A stretch of 64,000 bases of DNA from an uncultured Psychrobacter sp. (GCF_947488565.1 NZ_CANKZC010000002.1:248001-312000); one strand, 5' to 3'; positions 29,422 to 39,716 are shown, counted from the first letter of the stretch. Notes: generated by a model not told the origin, from the sequence alone. Made by a program: numbers and translations.

Positions 29422-30408
29422 CTAGTCTTTCTCGTTTTGCGTATGCGTAGCGCGCGGATGGGCACGGTCATAGACTTGGGTCAGCTTGGCAAAATCAACA
29501 TGAGTATAGATCTGCGTGGTACTGATATCACTATGGCCTAGCATCTCTTGGACAGCACGCAGGTCGCCACTACCTGAGAGCATGTGGGAGGCAAAGCAAT
29601 GGCGCAGTAGATGGGGATATAGGTTTTGTGCAATACCAGCTCGCGTTGCTGCTACTTTTAGACGCTGCTGCACGGCCCGCGTGGATAATCGGGTGCCGAG
29701 CTTTTCACTGATAAACAAAGCATTGTCTTGCTGCTCTACCCATAAGTTACGATGCGGTAAATAGCGATTGATGGCAGCGGCAGCCTTCTCGCCTAACGGT
29801 AATAGACGGGTCTTATTACCCTTACCTGTGACCCGCACCCGCAAATCAGACAAATCTACATCACTGATATCAAGTGCTACCAGCTCACCTACCCGCAAAC
29901 CACTACTATATAGTAGCTCAAACATTGCTTTGTCACGTAGCCATAAGCGGGCTTGCTCGGGTGTATCAGGTATCTCTTGATCGAGCAATTGGGTCAGTAA
30001 ATCCACATCAGCAATAGAAGGCAATGGTCTAGCGCTGCGTTTTAGCTGATAGCCAGTGGTGGGATTGATACGTGCCAACCCCTCCTCAATCATCCAGCCA
30101 TAAAAATGCCGAATAGCTGACAGCTCTTGTTGGACACTTGCCAGCGCCAGTTTATCTTCATCCAAGCGTTGACTGATATGCTGCGCAAGTGTGCGTTTAT
30201 CACAGCGCGTCCAGCTCAGCTGCTTACCACGTAAAAACAACGCGAGCTGATTTAGTCCAGCAAAATAAGACTTTAAAGTATGCACGGAGTGATTGCGCAC
30301 AGCCAAAGTGTTTAGCCAACGATGCACTGGTGACAATAGCTCACGTAGCGTCTTATCTATTTCTACAGATTCAGCAGGCATATAGATATAGTCATCTTTA
30401 ATAGACAT
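29422..30408 (-). CDS. xerC: Tyrosine recombinase XerC
   Basis: Resolves chromosome dimers at dif with XerD. All active-site residues of tyrosine recombinases are visible: Arg172 (SGLRVGEL), Lys196 (TGKGNKTR), His266 and Arg269 (HLLRH), His292 (LGHSDISTTQIYTHVD) and the nucleophile Tyr301. The SAM-like N-domain is present. The start at 30408 (MSIKDDY) has AAGGA upstream; an ATG 21 bases upstream is also open. It follows dapF and lysA, an arrangement also seen in other gammaproteobacteria. Confidence 0.94.
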   Translation of the reverse strand: MSIKDDYIYMPAESVEIDKTLRELLSPVHRWLNTLAVRNHSVHTLKSYFAGLNQLALFLRGKQLSWTRCDKRTLAQHISQRLDEDKLALASVQQELSAIRHFYGWMIEEGLARINPTTGYQLKRSARPLPSIADVDLLTQLLDQEIPDTPEQARLWLRDKAMFELLYSSGLRVGELVALDISDVDLSDLRVRVTGKGNKTRLLPLGEKAAAAINRYLPHRNLWVEQQDNALFISEKLGTRLSTRAVQQRLKVAATRAGIAQNLYPHLLRHCFASHMLSGSGDLRAVQEMLGHSDISTTQIYTHVDFAKLTQVYDRAHPRATHTQNEKD

Positions 30409-30445
30409 ACGTTGTCCTTGATGCCTCAAATACCAAGTAGTTGAC

Positions 30446-31342
30446 TCAGTTTGATGAGTTGACTGGGTTGGGTTTGATTCCTGCTTGCGCCATTAAACCA
30501 TCTGGGCTAAACACACCTTCATAAACAAAGGCAGTTGGGCCTGTCATCATCACTGAATAGCCTGGTTGCCACTGGATAATCATACTACCGCCATATAGCT
30601 GCGCCCGTATTTCTTCGCCTTCATCAAGCCAGCCTTCACGTACACCAATGGCTACTGCCGCACAAGCACCTGTGCCGCACGCTTGGGTCTCACCGACGCC
30701 GCGCTCATAGACACGCAGACGGATATGACGCTGATTCATGATCTGCATAAAACCTACATTCACATGCTCTGGGAATGCTGGATGTGACTCAATGGCTTTG
30801 CCCAACGTTTCGACTTCAGCATCAAGCACATCGTCGACTTTGATGACAGCATGCGGGTTGCCCATATTGGCAACATAGAGCTGCACAGGCGTACCATTGA
30901 CGTCTAAATGATAGGCGTTTTGAATCTTGGTTGTCGCTCGGGGCGTAAACGGAATTTCATCTGGCTCAAACTTAGGCTTGCCCATGTCCACCTCAACCCA
31001 GCCATAGCGATCAGTGGTCAAAGCAATAATACCGCCTGCGGTCTCAACACGTAAGCGCTGTTTAAATGACAATTTACGCGCTTGCACAAAACGGGCAAAA
31101 CAGCGGGCACCATTACCGCACTGCTCAACCTCTGTGCCATCGGTATTAAAAATACGATAACTAAAATCAACATCCGGGCGCATCGGTGGCTCGACGACGA
31201 GCAATTGATCAAAGCCAATACCCAAATGCCGATCTCCTAATAATTGCACCAATTCTTTGGTCAAATCCAAGCGCTGAGTTACCAAATCAATGACCATAAA
31301 ATCATTGCCCAGACCATGCATTTTGGTAAATTCTATTAGCAT
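30446..31342 (-). CDS. dapF: Diaminopimelate epimerase
   Basis: Interconverts LL- and meso-diaminopimelate for lysine and peptidoglycan. The two active-site cysteines are in EQCGNGARC (Cys75) and ETQACGTGACA (Cys222). The 298-residue length is normal, and the C-terminal WQPGYSVMMTGPTAFVYEG is typical. The gene lies 37 bases upstream of xerC and is likely co-transcribed with it. The ribosome binding site is AAAGGG. Confidence 0.96.
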   Translation of the reverse strand: MLIEFTKMHGLGNDFMVIDLVTQRLDLTKELVQLLGDRHLGIGFDQLLVVEPPMRPDVDFSYRIFNTDGTEVEQCGNGARCFARFVQARKLSFKQRLRVETAGGIIALTTDRYGWVEVDMGKPKFEPDEIPFTPRATTKIQNAYHLDVNGTPVQLYVANMGNPHAVIKVDDVLDAEVETLGKAIESHPAFPEHVNVGFMQIMNQRHIRLRVYERGVGETQACGTGACAAVAIGVREGWLDEGEEIRAQLYGGSMIIQWQPGYSVMMTGPTAFVYEGVFSPDGLMAQAGIKPNPVNSSN

Positions 31343-31498
31343 ATCCCTTTGTCCTATTCTATTTTTATGTGTCTGTTATATTAGCATGCTGTCTGTCACA
31401 ATGATAACTATCAGCGCGTTGGAGACTGCAGGAATCCATTAAAACAATAAATAACTGCAATTATCACAATGAAACCCATAGCGACCATAATCAGCGCC

Positions 31499-31530
31499 AT
31501 AAAAAACCCATTGTCATGATAACAATGGGT
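31499..31530 (-). terminator. Rho-independent terminator after lysA
   Basis: On the minus strand ACCCATTGT and ACAATGGGT pair around a seven-base loop, followed by a T-run. It separates lysA from dapF. Confidence 0.8.
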
Positions 31531-31593
31531 CATTATTACAGCGGTAAGATTGGCAGCTACTAAGAGTGGCAGTTACTCTATCTGTAATGCACT

Positions 31594-32949
31594 CTACTTT
31601 GCATTTTGCCAAAGTATCTCATCTGCATATAGAGCTTCAGTAGTTTCACGTTTGCGAATTAGCTGATGATGACTTCCTGCAACCATGACTTCACTTGCGC
31701 GCGGGCGTGAATTATAGTTGCTGCTCATGGTAAAGCCATACGCCCCTGCACCAGTAATGGCTAAAACGTCGCCTGTTGCAAGTGATAATAGACGATCTTT
31801 TGCTAAGAAATCCCCAGTCTCACAAATCGCCCCGACGATGTCCCACGGCTGAGTGTCATCTGTATCGATACCTTCACTGGGTAATGTCATAGGAATCACT
31901 GCCATTTCTGCTTGATAAAGCGCTGGACGTATCAAGTCATTCATCGCAGCATCAACAATGGCAAAGTTTTTGTGCGCTGTTGGTTTTAGTACATCGACAC
32001 GGGTCAGCAAAATACCGGCATTGGCGACCATGCTGCGACCTGGCTCAAAAAACACTGGTAAGCCAAGCTCAGTCAGTTTCGGTAAGAGTGCTTGCGCAAA
32101 GTCATGAATAGAAACGGGCGACTCATCAATATAACGCACGCCGAGCCCGCCGCCTAAATCAATATGACGCAGCTCAATACCTTTTTCACGCAAGCTATGA
32201 ACCAACTCAATGACTTTATCCAACGCAGCAATAAAGGGTTCGACTTCCGTTAATTGTGAGCCAATATGACAGTCAATCCCAACAATATCGATATGCGATA
32301 AAGCAGCTGCCTTTTCATAGACAGCGACGGCCTCTTCATGGGCAATACCAAACTTATTGTCTTTTAGACCGGTTGAAATATATGGATGGGTCTTGGCATC
32401 GACATCGGGATTGACCCGTAGCGATATCGGTGCCCGTTTATCAAGCTGCGTTGCTACCTCATTAATTAATGTCAATTCACTAATAGACTCGACGTTAAAG
32501 CAGCCAATACCTTGAGTTAGCGCGTATTCGATATCGCTTTTGGTTTTGCCCACACCTGAAAACACGACTTTATCGGCTTGCCCGCCTGCTGCCAATACGC
32601 GCATAAGCTCACCGCGCGAGACAATATCGAACCCTGCACCTGCTGTCGCAAGCACACCCAACACCGCAAGGTTTGAGTTTGCTTTTACTGCATAGCAAAT
32701 CTGATGGTCAATCGCCGCAAAGCTGTCGCTATAAGCCTGATACACATCGAGTATTGCCTGCTGCGAATATACATAGCATGGTGTATCGTAGCACTCTGCC
32801 AACTCATGAATACTTACCTGCTCCATCCATAGCTCACCTTGGTTATAGTGCAGTTCGGGTAAATGGTTGGTTAAGGCGGCCGGATCGACATACATTCCTT
32901 GCTCAGTATGGATGGTTACACCGTCAGCTTGCAATTTAGTCTCACTCAT
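31594..32949 (-). CDS. lysA: Diaminopimelate decarboxylase
   Basis: PLP enzyme that makes lysine from meso-diaminopimelate. The PLP lysine is Lys89 in ICYAVKANSN, with further family motifs HIGSQLTEVEPF, IDLGGGLGVRY, FEPGRSMVANAGIL and the late GAYGFTMSSNYNSRPRASEVMV. At 451 residues it has a short N-terminal extension. It is followed on the same strand by a terminator and then dapF. lptM begins 40 bases upstream on the same strand, so lptM-lysA is a likely unit. Confidence 0.96.
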   Translation of the reverse strand: MSETKLQADGVTIHTEQGMYVDPAALTNHLPELHYNQGELWMEQVSIHELAECYDTPCYVYSQQAILDVYQAYSDSFAAIDHQICYAVKANSNLAVLGVLATAGAGFDIVSRGELMRVLAAGGQADKVVFSGVGKTKSDIEYALTQGIGCFNVESISELTLINEVATQLDKRAPISLRVNPDVDAKTHPYISTGLKDNKFGIAHEEAVAVYEKAAALSHIDIVGIDCHIGSQLTEVEPFIAALDKVIELVHSLREKGIELRHIDLGGGLGVRYIDESPVSIHDFAQALLPKLTELGLPVFFEPGRSMVANAGILLTRVDVLKPTAHKNFAIVDAAMNDLIRPALYQAEMAVIPMTLPSEGIDTDDTQPWDIVGAICETGDFLAKDRLLSLATGDVLAITGAGAYGFTMSSNYNSRPRASEVMVAGSHHQLIRKRETTEALYADEILWQNAK

Positions 32950-32989
32950 ATCGGGTTCTCAAATCTAATCAGGTTATCAATTATTAAAG

Positions 32990-33304
32990 TTAATAGTCGT
33001 TAGGATCGTCACTGGCGCTAGGCAGTGTCTGCTGTTGCTCTAAATAGCGGCTCTTGTCATAGTTGTCATCATCAATAGTAGCAAAAGCAGCATCTTGGGG
33101 ATGACTGGTACTATCTAGTTGATCTGAGGCAGCAACCGTCTGACTGCTAGGCTCTGCTAAGTAAAGTGCCCCTTTTTGTCCGCAACCCGACAGTCCGAGC
33201 ATAACGGCACTGCCAATCGTCAATGTCCAGATAGCATAACGACCAGAGTTGGCAGATAAATTTTGGGTGCCTCTAGTATCTAAAGAGCGGCGTATAGTAA
33301 ACAT
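32990..33304 (-). CDS. lptM: LptM-like (YifL) small lipoprotein
   Basis: A 104-residue lipoprotein with the lipobox LSGC followed by GQKGALYL, the conserved start of the LptM/YifL family, which stabilises the LptDE lipopolysaccharide translocon. The tail is polar and Asp/Ser/Gln-rich, as in other members of variable length. Its position immediately upstream of lysA is the family's usual context. Start choice uncertain: the N-terminal 30 residues include a basic stretch that is fairly long for a signal peptide. Confidence 0.78.
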   Translation of the reverse strand: MFTIRRSLDTRGTQNLSANSGRYAIWTLTIGSAVMLGLSGCGQKGALYLAEPSSQTVAASDQLDSTSHPQDAAFATIDDDNYDKSRYLEQQQTLPSASDDPNDY

Positions 33305-33763
33305 ATGACAGATAACCTTGCAACAGTGGAGACGCTATAAGAAGTATTATAAAAGGGCGTTGAAATTTAGTACGAGCCAATCATAGCATTATTCACTAAA
33401 GCTATGCTTGCCTTGAGTTTTATTAACGGATAATTTTACTGGTTTTTTGACCACATTACTCTAAAAATCAGTCTTATAGCGATTCTCTCTATTTGCCTAC
33501 TTTTAACTTATGTCATGTAGGTATACCTTGTCTTAAAGGTTTGTGAAATTATCAAAAAAGATGTTTAGAATCGGACGGACAAACTTCCTTACAATTTTGA
33601 TAATAAGCAAACTTGCCTTTATAACGCTTGCTATAGCCACTGCGGATGGAGAGCCATGTTCGGTGAACAGTTGTTATGATGCCTTGACGAGCGCCAAACT
33701 TTAACCTTATAGTTGACGAGGTATAGCAACCTCCTCTTATAAAACACATTCTAAGGATAGAGC
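33305..33763. other. Divergent intergenic region lptM / ackA
   Basis: About 460 bases. It holds a candidate ackA promoter (33713-33742). The rest shows no gene and no conserved structure that I recognise. Confidence 0.5.
33713..33742 (+). promoter_or_regulatory. Candidate promoter of ackA
   Basis: TTGACG, an 18-base spacer, then TTATAA, about 20 bases upstream of the ackA start. An inverted repeat GAGGT-N6-ACCTC lies within the spacer. Confidence 0.45.
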
Positions 33764-34996
33764 ATGAGCGACAGCGCCGTTAATCCCACTCTCAGTGATC
33801 AAGAGACGACAGCAACCCTGACCAATCCAACTTTGGTACTTAATTGTGGTTCATCCTCTATCAAATACGCTTTAATCAGCGAAGATGAGTCAACCCGTAT
33901 TACTGGTCTCGCTGAAAATCTAGGTCTCGATACTGCCCGCATTAAACACAATACTTTAGATGGTAGAAAACTAGAAATTGCTATTGCAGGTGGACGACAT
34001 GAGCTGGCCTTGCAAAAAATCCTCGAGCTACTCGAGCAGTACCATTTTGTCGCAGTCGGTCATCGCGTGGTTCATGGCGGCCGCGAGTACTCAGAGGCCG
34101 TTCGCGTAAACGAGCATGTGCTATCAGAAGTAAAACGCCTAAAAGTATTAGCGCCGCTACATAATCCTGCCAATGCGCTTGGCATCGAAGCTGTGCAAGC
34201 TATCTATCCTGAAATTCCACAAGTCGTCGTCTTTGATACTGCTTTTCATCAGACCATGCCGCCAGTTGCTTTTCTTTATCCGCTGCCAAAATCACTGTAT
34301 GCAGATCATAAGATTCGCCGTTATGGCTTTCACGGTACTTCGCACGCCTACGTCTCAGAACGAGCAAGCCAAATCACAGATGCCAAAGGCCCTCATGGTT
34401 GGTTAACCGCGCACTTAGGCAATGGTTGCTCGGCGACCGCCGTCTATGATGGCAAGAGCTTAGATACCAGTATGGGACTCACACCGCTTGAGGGTCTGAT
34501 GATGGGTACGCGTAGCGGGGATGTCGATCCAAGCTTACATATGCATCTAAAACGTCAGCTTGGATTGAGCTTAGAAGAGATCGACAAGATGCTCAACAAC
34601 GAAAGCGGTCTGCTCGGTATCTCAGGTTTATCTAATGATCTGCGTACCATCGAAGAAGCGGCCAATGAAGGTCATAAAGATGCACAGCTCGCCATCGAGA
34701 TGTTCTGTTATCGCGTTGGCAAATATCTTGCCAGCCTAAGCTGTGCGCTCCCTGACTTTACCGGTATCGTCTTCACTGGTGGTATTGGAGAGAATTCAAA
34801 GACGACTCGTGCGCGCATCTTAGATGTCATGCGTCATTTCGGTATTAAGTTTGATGCGGACAAAAATGCCAGCCTAGTCGGCGGTAGCGAAGGCAGCTTC
34901 CACAGCGACGATAGCAGTATTGAGCTATGGGTTGTGCCAACCGATGAAGAGTGCCGTATTGCGCAAGAGACCCGCCAAGCGCTAGGAATCGCTTAA
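33764..34996 (+). CDS. ackA: Acetate kinase
   Basis: Interconverts acetyl phosphate and acetate with ATP. Signatures are LVLNCGSSSIKYALI, VGHRVVHGG, the phosphate-binding LGNGCSATAVYDGKSLDTSMGLTPLEGLMMGTRSGDVDP and FTGGIGEN. The 410-residue length is normal, with a polar 25-residue N-terminal tail. AAGGA precedes the start. pta follows 94 bases later, and the pair allows acetate overflow or uptake through acetyl phosphate. Confidence 0.96.
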   Translation: MSDSAVNPTLSDQETTATLTNPTLVLNCGSSSIKYALISEDESTRITGLAENLGLDTARIKHNTLDGRKLEIAIAGGRHELALQKILELLEQYHFVAVGHRVVHGGREYSEAVRVNEHVLSEVKRLKVLAPLHNPANALGIEAVQAIYPEIPQVVVFDTAFHQTMPPVAFLYPLPKSLYADHKIRRYGFHGTSHAYVSERASQITDAKGPHGWLTAHLGNGCSATAVYDGKSLDTSMGLTPLEGLMMGTRSGDVDPSLHMHLKRQLGLSLEEIDKMLNNESGLLGISGLSNDLRTIEEAANEGHKDAQLAIEMFCYRVGKYLASLSCALPDFTGIVFTGGIGENSKTTRARILDVMRHFGIKFDADKNASLVGGSEGSFHSDDSSIELWVVPTDEECRIAQETRQALGIA

Positions 34997-35090
34997 AAAG
35001 ACGTTTGCTTTAATGAGAAGTAAGACCTTTTTATGACTTCCTCGATATAAAATTCCTCAAGGATATAATAAATAAACAGTAGGATATGCT

Positions 35091-37235
35091 ATGCAAACCA
35101 TATTACTTGTTCCTATCAGTCGCGGTATCGGTGTGACGTCAGCGGCATTAGGCCTGATTCGCGCATTAGATTATAACGGTATCAAAGCAGGCTTTATGAA
35201 GCCGTTTTTGCAAGATGATACGCTCGACAAACAAAACAGCTTGGACAGCTCAAGCGCATTGACCATGCACGCGTTTGGTCTCACGCCGCCCAAGTCCATC
35301 AATCGTCAGCGCGTCGAGCGCATGATTGGGGATGGCAACCTTGATGACTTGATGGAAGAAGTGGTCATCAATTATCACACCATTGAAGGTGATCAAGATG
35401 TGATCATCTGCGAGGGCTTGGTTTCGACGACTGAAGCTTCTTATGCTGCGCAAATCAACCGCGCTATCGCTCATGCACTTGATGCCAAAATTATTTTTGT
35501 CAGTACGGCTGATACCCAGAACCCCGCTCATCTTGCTGATAAGCTCGATATGCATGCGCGTGAGTTTGGCGGTATCGCAAGCGAGCGTACCTTAGGCTGC
35601 ATCTTGATGCGCGTCGATGTACCCAATACCTTTGAGAATCAGCCAGTTGCGCCTGGTGAAGCTGTCTTTGAGCTTGATAAAAGCTTCATTCAAGAAGTGC
35701 AGCGTTTGTCACCGCACTTTGATACTGAGCAATTTCGCTTAATCGGTGTCGTACCTTTTAGTGATTCGTTATCCGTCCCACGTACTTGGGATATCGCTGC
35801 CGAGCTTGATGCCACTTGGTTAAACGTCGGCGAAGCTAAAACGCGCCGAATCAATCATATCAGTTTAACGGCTCGCTCGATTGCACGTATCGATGAGGTC
35901 TTTAATCGTGGTACTTTGATTGTCGTACCAGGCGACCGTGATGATTTATTATTGGCCGCAGCCTTAGCTTGTATTAATGGCGTTCCATTGGCAGGCCTAG
36001 TATTAACAGGCGGCGTGATGCCAAATGAGACTGTCGCTGAGCTATGGCAATCTGCTATCAAAACGGGCATTCCAGTCATGAGTGTCGAGACTGATAGCTA
36101 TGAAACCGTACAAAACCTTATGCACATGAGTGCTGAGATTCCAAGTGATGATACCGAGCGCGCGCTAGACGTTACTCGTTATGTGGCCGCGCATTTAGAC
36201 TTAAGCTGGATTAAAGAGCAGTTCAGTGGCGATCACAAACCGCGTTTATCGCCAGCAGCTTTTCGTCATCAAGTCGTCGTAAAAGCACAAAACGCCAAAA
36301 AGCGTGTGGTATTGCCAGAAGGCTCTGAACCACGCACGGTAGAAGCTGCTTGTATCTGTCAAAGCCGCGGTATCGCTGACTGTGTGCTGCTCGCTAAGCG
36401 CGAAGATGTCGAGCAAGTCGCCAAAAACCGCGATTTAATCTTGCCAGAAGGGCTTGAGATCATCGACCCTGATACGCTCGATATGAATAAATATATCGCG
36501 GCAGTCGTTGAGCGCCGTAAAGGTAAAACAACAGAAGAGATGGCCGCTGAATATCTGCAAGATACGGTTTATCTAGGCACCATCATGCTACAAATGGATG
36601 AGGTCGATGGTTTGGTGTCAGGGGCGATTCATACCACAGCCAATACTGTACGTCCTGCATTTCAGCTGATTAAGACCGCACCGCAGTACTCGTTAGTATC
36701 GTCAGTCTTTTTTATGCTACTGCCTGAGCAAGTGGTCGTATATGGTGACTGCGCTATTAACCCAGACCCAACGGCTGAAGAGTTGGCTGAAATTGCTATT
36801 CAATCAGCGCAATCTGCTGCTGCGTTTGGCATTGAGCCAAAAGTGGCTATGATCAGCTATTCAACAGGTGCTTCAGGTACTGGTGCTGACGTTGAAAAAG
36901 TCACACGCGCCACAGAGATCGTTCGCGAGCGCGCACCAGAGCTGGCAGTTGACGGTCCATTACAATATGACGCCGCCTCGGTCATGAGTGTGGGCAAACA
37001 AAAAGCGCCGGACTCTAAGGTTGCTGGCCAAGCCAATGTGTTTATTTTCCCTGATCTAAACACGGGTAACACCACTTATAAAGCGGTGCAGCGTAGCGCC
37101 AATGTCATCAGTGTCGGCCCGATGCTACAAGGCTTGAATAAACCTGTAAACGATCTATCGCGCGGCGCACTGGTTGATGATATCGTTTATACCATCGCTT
37201 TGACTGCTATTCAGGCTTATAGTGATTTGATTTAA
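35091..37235 (+). CDS. pta: Phosphate acetyltransferase (long form)
   Basis: Converts acetyl-CoA and phosphate to acetyl phosphate. The 714-residue protein has the long-form layout: a P-loop-like N-domain (TILLVPISRGIGVTSAALGLIRAL), a middle DRTGG-type domain, and the C-terminal catalytic domain with KKRVVLPEGSEPRTVEAA and SYSTGASGTGADVEKV. The start has AGGA. A clear terminator at 37261 ends the ackA-pta unit. Confidence 0.95.
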   Translation: MQTILLVPISRGIGVTSAALGLIRALDYNGIKAGFMKPFLQDDTLDKQNSLDSSSALTMHAFGLTPPKSINRQRVERMIGDGNLDDLMEEVVINYHTIEGDQDVIICEGLVSTTEASYAAQINRAIAHALDAKIIFVSTADTQNPAHLADKLDMHAREFGGIASERTLGCILMRVDVPNTFENQPVAPGEAVFELDKSFIQEVQRLSPHFDTEQFRLIGVVPFSDSLSVPRTWDIAAELDATWLNVGEAKTRRINHISLTARSIARIDEVFNRGTLIVVPGDRDDLLLAAALACINGVPLAGLVLTGGVMPNETVAELWQSAIKTGIPVMSVETDSYETVQNLMHMSAEIPSDDTERALDVTRYVAAHLDLSWIKEQFSGDHKPRLSPAAFRHQVVVKAQNAKKRVVLPEGSEPRTVEAACICQSRGIADCVLLAKREDVEQVAKNRDLILPEGLEIIDPDTLDMNKYIAAVVERRKGKTTEEMAAEYLQDTVYLGTIMLQMDEVDGLVSGAIHTTANTVRPAFQLIKTAPQYSLVSSVFFMLLPEQVVVYGDCAINPDPTAEELAEIAIQSAQSAAAFGIEPKVAMISYSTGASGTGADVEKVTRATEIVRERAPELAVDGPLQYDAASVMSVGKQKAPDSKVAGQANVFIFPDLNTGNTTYKAVQRSANVISVGPMLQGLNKPVNDLSRGALVDDIVYTIALTAIQAYSDLI

Positions 37236-37260
37236 GCACCTATTATCTGCGAGAAACCTA

Positions 37261-37295
37261 GAGCCGACTATCTATATGATAGTCGGCTCTTTTGT
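37261..37295 (+). terminator. Rho-independent terminator of ackA-pta
   Basis: GAGCCGACTATC and GATAGTCGGCTC form a 12-bp stem with a five-base loop, followed by TTTTG. Confidence 0.85.
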
Positions 37296-37367
37296 GGTTA
37301 TTAATGACAGTAGCGCCCTCGTCCTCTACAATGAGGCCAACCTGTTTTTATTATATCTTATCTACGT

Positions 37368-38213
37368 ATGTCAGATTCCAACCTTCATAAAGACGATAAC
37401 TTAACACCGCCTCCCGCTATCCGCGCTTATCTTGGTGGCTCGTTTGACCCTGTGCATAAAGGTCATTTGCAAATGGCCATGCATGTCCATCAGGTTTTAT
37501 TACCCATCGCTGAGCGACAACAGCGCCAACTGCATGTGTCATTGCTACCCAATGCGCGCTCGCCCTTTAAAGACGAGAGCACCAATCCTAAGCATCGTCT
37601 GGCGATGTTAAAGCTTGTGACAACCAACACACCGCTACAAATTTGCGAGCTTGAGCTGTGGCAGACGCCGCCTGTATATACGATCGATAGCGTACGAGCG
37701 CTACGTGAGCGCCACCCATACGACAGTCTAATATTTATTATGGGTATGGACAGCGCGCGTAGTTTGGATAAATGGAAAGACGGGCTTCGGCTCACCGATT
37801 ATGTAAATCTTTGGATTTTTAACCGTACAGATAGCTCCGATTTATCAACACCAAGAGTAGTCGCTCATATAGACAATGACCCATGCTCGTTATCTTCGCA
37901 AAATATCGATGCTCTGTATAGCGAACTTCCTAAGCAGCTACAAGCCCAAACCACCAAAACCGTGCAAGACTTAGTGCAGCCGTTCAATGACTCGGTACAC
38001 AACCGCGCATCCTTGAAAAACACTGACCAAGGACGCATTTATATTGATCAGCACCAAGTCAGGGCTATATCGAGTACTGAGATTCGCAAGCAGTTAAAAG
38101 TAAGCGCGGCTAAGGCAGATACTGCACCAAATACTTTGACTCAGCTAATAAATCCTACTGTTTATCAATATATTATCGCCCATCGGCTATATTCTGCGGC
38201 GCAATTCCGTTAA
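37368..38213 (+). CDS. nadD: Nicotinate-nucleotide adenylyltransferase
   Basis: Adenylates nicotinate mononucleotide in NAD synthesis. The nucleotidyltransferase signature GGSFDPVHKGHLQMA begins at about residue 24, and the second motif ISSTEIRKQL sits near the C-terminus. At 281 residues it is longer than E. coli NadD (213) because of N-terminal and middle insertions (the polar section about residues 150-220). rsfS follows 131 bases later, the usual neighbour. Confidence 0.92.
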   Translation: MSDSNLHKDDNLTPPPAIRAYLGGSFDPVHKGHLQMAMHVHQVLLPIAERQQRQLHVSLLPNARSPFKDESTNPKHRLAMLKLVTTNTPLQICELELWQTPPVYTIDSVRALRERHPYDSLIFIMGMDSARSLDKWKDGLRLTDYVNLWIFNRTDSSDLSTPRVVAHIDNDPCSLSSQNIDALYSELPKQLQAQTTKTVQDLVQPFNDSVHNRASLKNTDQGRIYIDQHQVRAISSTEIRKQLKVSAAKADTAPNTLTQLINPTVYQYIIAHRLYSAAQFR

Positions 38214-38344
38214 AATCATCTTATCTTTGTCATTTTGCATACCTTGCCTCTATTTACAACTGACTACATATGACCAGTTGGCAGCTGCAAACTGACGACT
38301 TACCATTTTATTTTTAATATTTACGTTTCAAGAGATTAAAATTT

Positions 38345-38746
38345 ATGATTAATACTATGAACGACAAACGCTTAAAAGAGTGCTTAACTGTCGTTGAAAA
38401 CACGTTAGAAGATATGAAAGCCAAGAACATTACCGTGATCAATGTCGAAGATTTGACGGATGTCATGGAGCGTATCGTCATTGCTGAAGGCACCTCTAAG
38501 CGCCATGTACGTGCGATGGCAGATAGCGTCGGTGCTGAAGCGAAGCAAGCTGACTTTATGCCTCTTGGCCGTGAAGGCGGTACAGACTCTGATTGGACGT
38601 TGATCGATTTGGGTGCAGTCGTCGTGCATATGATGACGCCAGCTGCACGCGAATTCTATGACCTAGAAGGTCTATGGTCTTCACCAGAGAGCCTAGCTGA
38701 GCTAGTTGCAACCCCGCGTGAAAAGAAAGCAGGTCGCCGCAATTAG
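38345..38746 (+). CDS. rsfS: Ribosomal silencing factor RsfS
   Basis: Binds L14 of the 50S subunit to block subunit joining in slow growth. The 133-residue protein matches the RsfS/YbeB fold: LEDMKAKNITVINVEDLTDVMERIVIAEGTSKRHVRAMADSV, GTDSDWTLIDLGAVVVHMMTPAAREFYDLEGLW. It is the normal neighbour of nadD. Two possible ATGs (38345 and 38357) lie close together. A terminator follows at 38788. Confidence 0.94.
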   Translation: MINTMNDKRLKECLTVVENTLEDMKAKNITVINVEDLTDVMERIVIAEGTSKRHVRAMADSVGAEAKQADFMPLGREGGTDSDWTLIDLGAVVVHMMTPAAREFYDLEGLWSSPESLAELVATPREKKAGRRN

Positions 38747-38787
38747 TCTTGCTATTTAGACAGCTCACTACCGTTTACTGCTCAGAC

Positions 38788-38820
38788 AAAGACCAGACAT
38801 CTATTCTGGTCTTTTTTTGT
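38788..38820 (+). terminator. Rho-independent terminator of rsfS
   Basis: AAAGACCAGA and TCTGGTCTTT form a 10-bp stem followed by TTTT. Confidence 0.85.
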
Positions 38821-38960
38821 TTAAATTTTTAAGCATTAACAAGCTTTATAGTACTTAAGCCGTATAATCAGACTCATGACTAGACTCAGATAACCGTCAT
38901 CACTGATACCGATAATGACATACTACTCGCCTAATAACTCCTTATAGATTAGGAAAATTC

Positions 38961-39716
38961 ATGAGCATACAATCGATAGCATCTTCTACCCAACACAACA
39001 AAACTGACTTTAATCAAACCCTACCTTTACGCATTGCAACCTTGGTTGAAGTACGAGCGGGCAAAGCCATGCCATTCGCACGCGAGCAGATGAGCGCCAT
39101 CGATAAAGCACCGGTCAAAGCTCCCGTCGCTGTCAACTTTATGGGTCTCACTACTGATGAGCAAGCCGATCGTCGGCATCATGGCGGCCCGCTAAAAGCA
39201 GTACATCAACTGCCAACCGCGACTTATGACAAAATTAATGCAGAATTTGGCTTAAAGGTACGCATCGGCACACTGGGCGAAAACCTAACCACCGAAGCGC
39301 TAGATGATTTGCCTGAGATGAATGAAGCTACCGTCTGTATTGGTGACGTTTTTCAGTACGGGGATATCGATACTAACGATAGCGTACAGCTACGCATCGT
39401 TCAGCCGCGCCGCCCGTGCTACAAGATTAATGACCAAATCGGACAATTTACCAAAGTGCCTAATATCGCCGCTTGGGTGAGCAAACAAGGTATCGCTGGT
39501 TGGTACTTTGAGGTCGTGCGTGACGGTATGATTGCTGCTAACTTACCTGTCTATTTAATCGAACGTCCTTATCCATTTGCGACGCTCTCAAGGTTGTGGC
39601 AGCTGTCGAACTCAAAAGAAAAATTTGCAATAGACATCATAGAACCTTGGTTAGCCATCGAATGCTTGGAGGAGAGTTGGAAAACCGTTTTGGCTAAGAA
39701 GATTCGGAAGGACTAA
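38961..39716 (+). CDS. MOSC-domain protein (YiiM-like)
   Basis: A 251-residue member of the MOSC family, the domain of molybdenum-cofactor sulfurases and YiiM/YcbX oxidoreductases. The HHGGPLKAVHQLP motif, GTLGENLTTEAL and RIVQPRRPCYKINDQIG (with the conserved Cys that coordinates molybdenum) are typical. The start has AGGA. It stands alone. YiiM reduces N-hydroxylated compounds; here the electron partner is not visible, so a role in N-hydroxy-base detoxification is only inferred. Confidence 0.85.
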   Translation: MSIQSIASSTQHNKTDFNQTLPLRIATLVEVRAGKAMPFAREQMSAIDKAPVKAPVAVNFMGLTTDEQADRRHHGGPLKAVHQLPTATYDKINAEFGLKVRIGTLGENLTTEALDDLPEMNEATVCIGDVFQYGDIDTNDSVQLRIVQPRRPCYKINDQIGQFTKVPNIAAWVSKQGIAGWYFEVVRDGMIAANLPVYLIERPYPFATLSRLWQLSNSKEKFAIDIIEPWLAIECLEESWKTVLAKKIRKD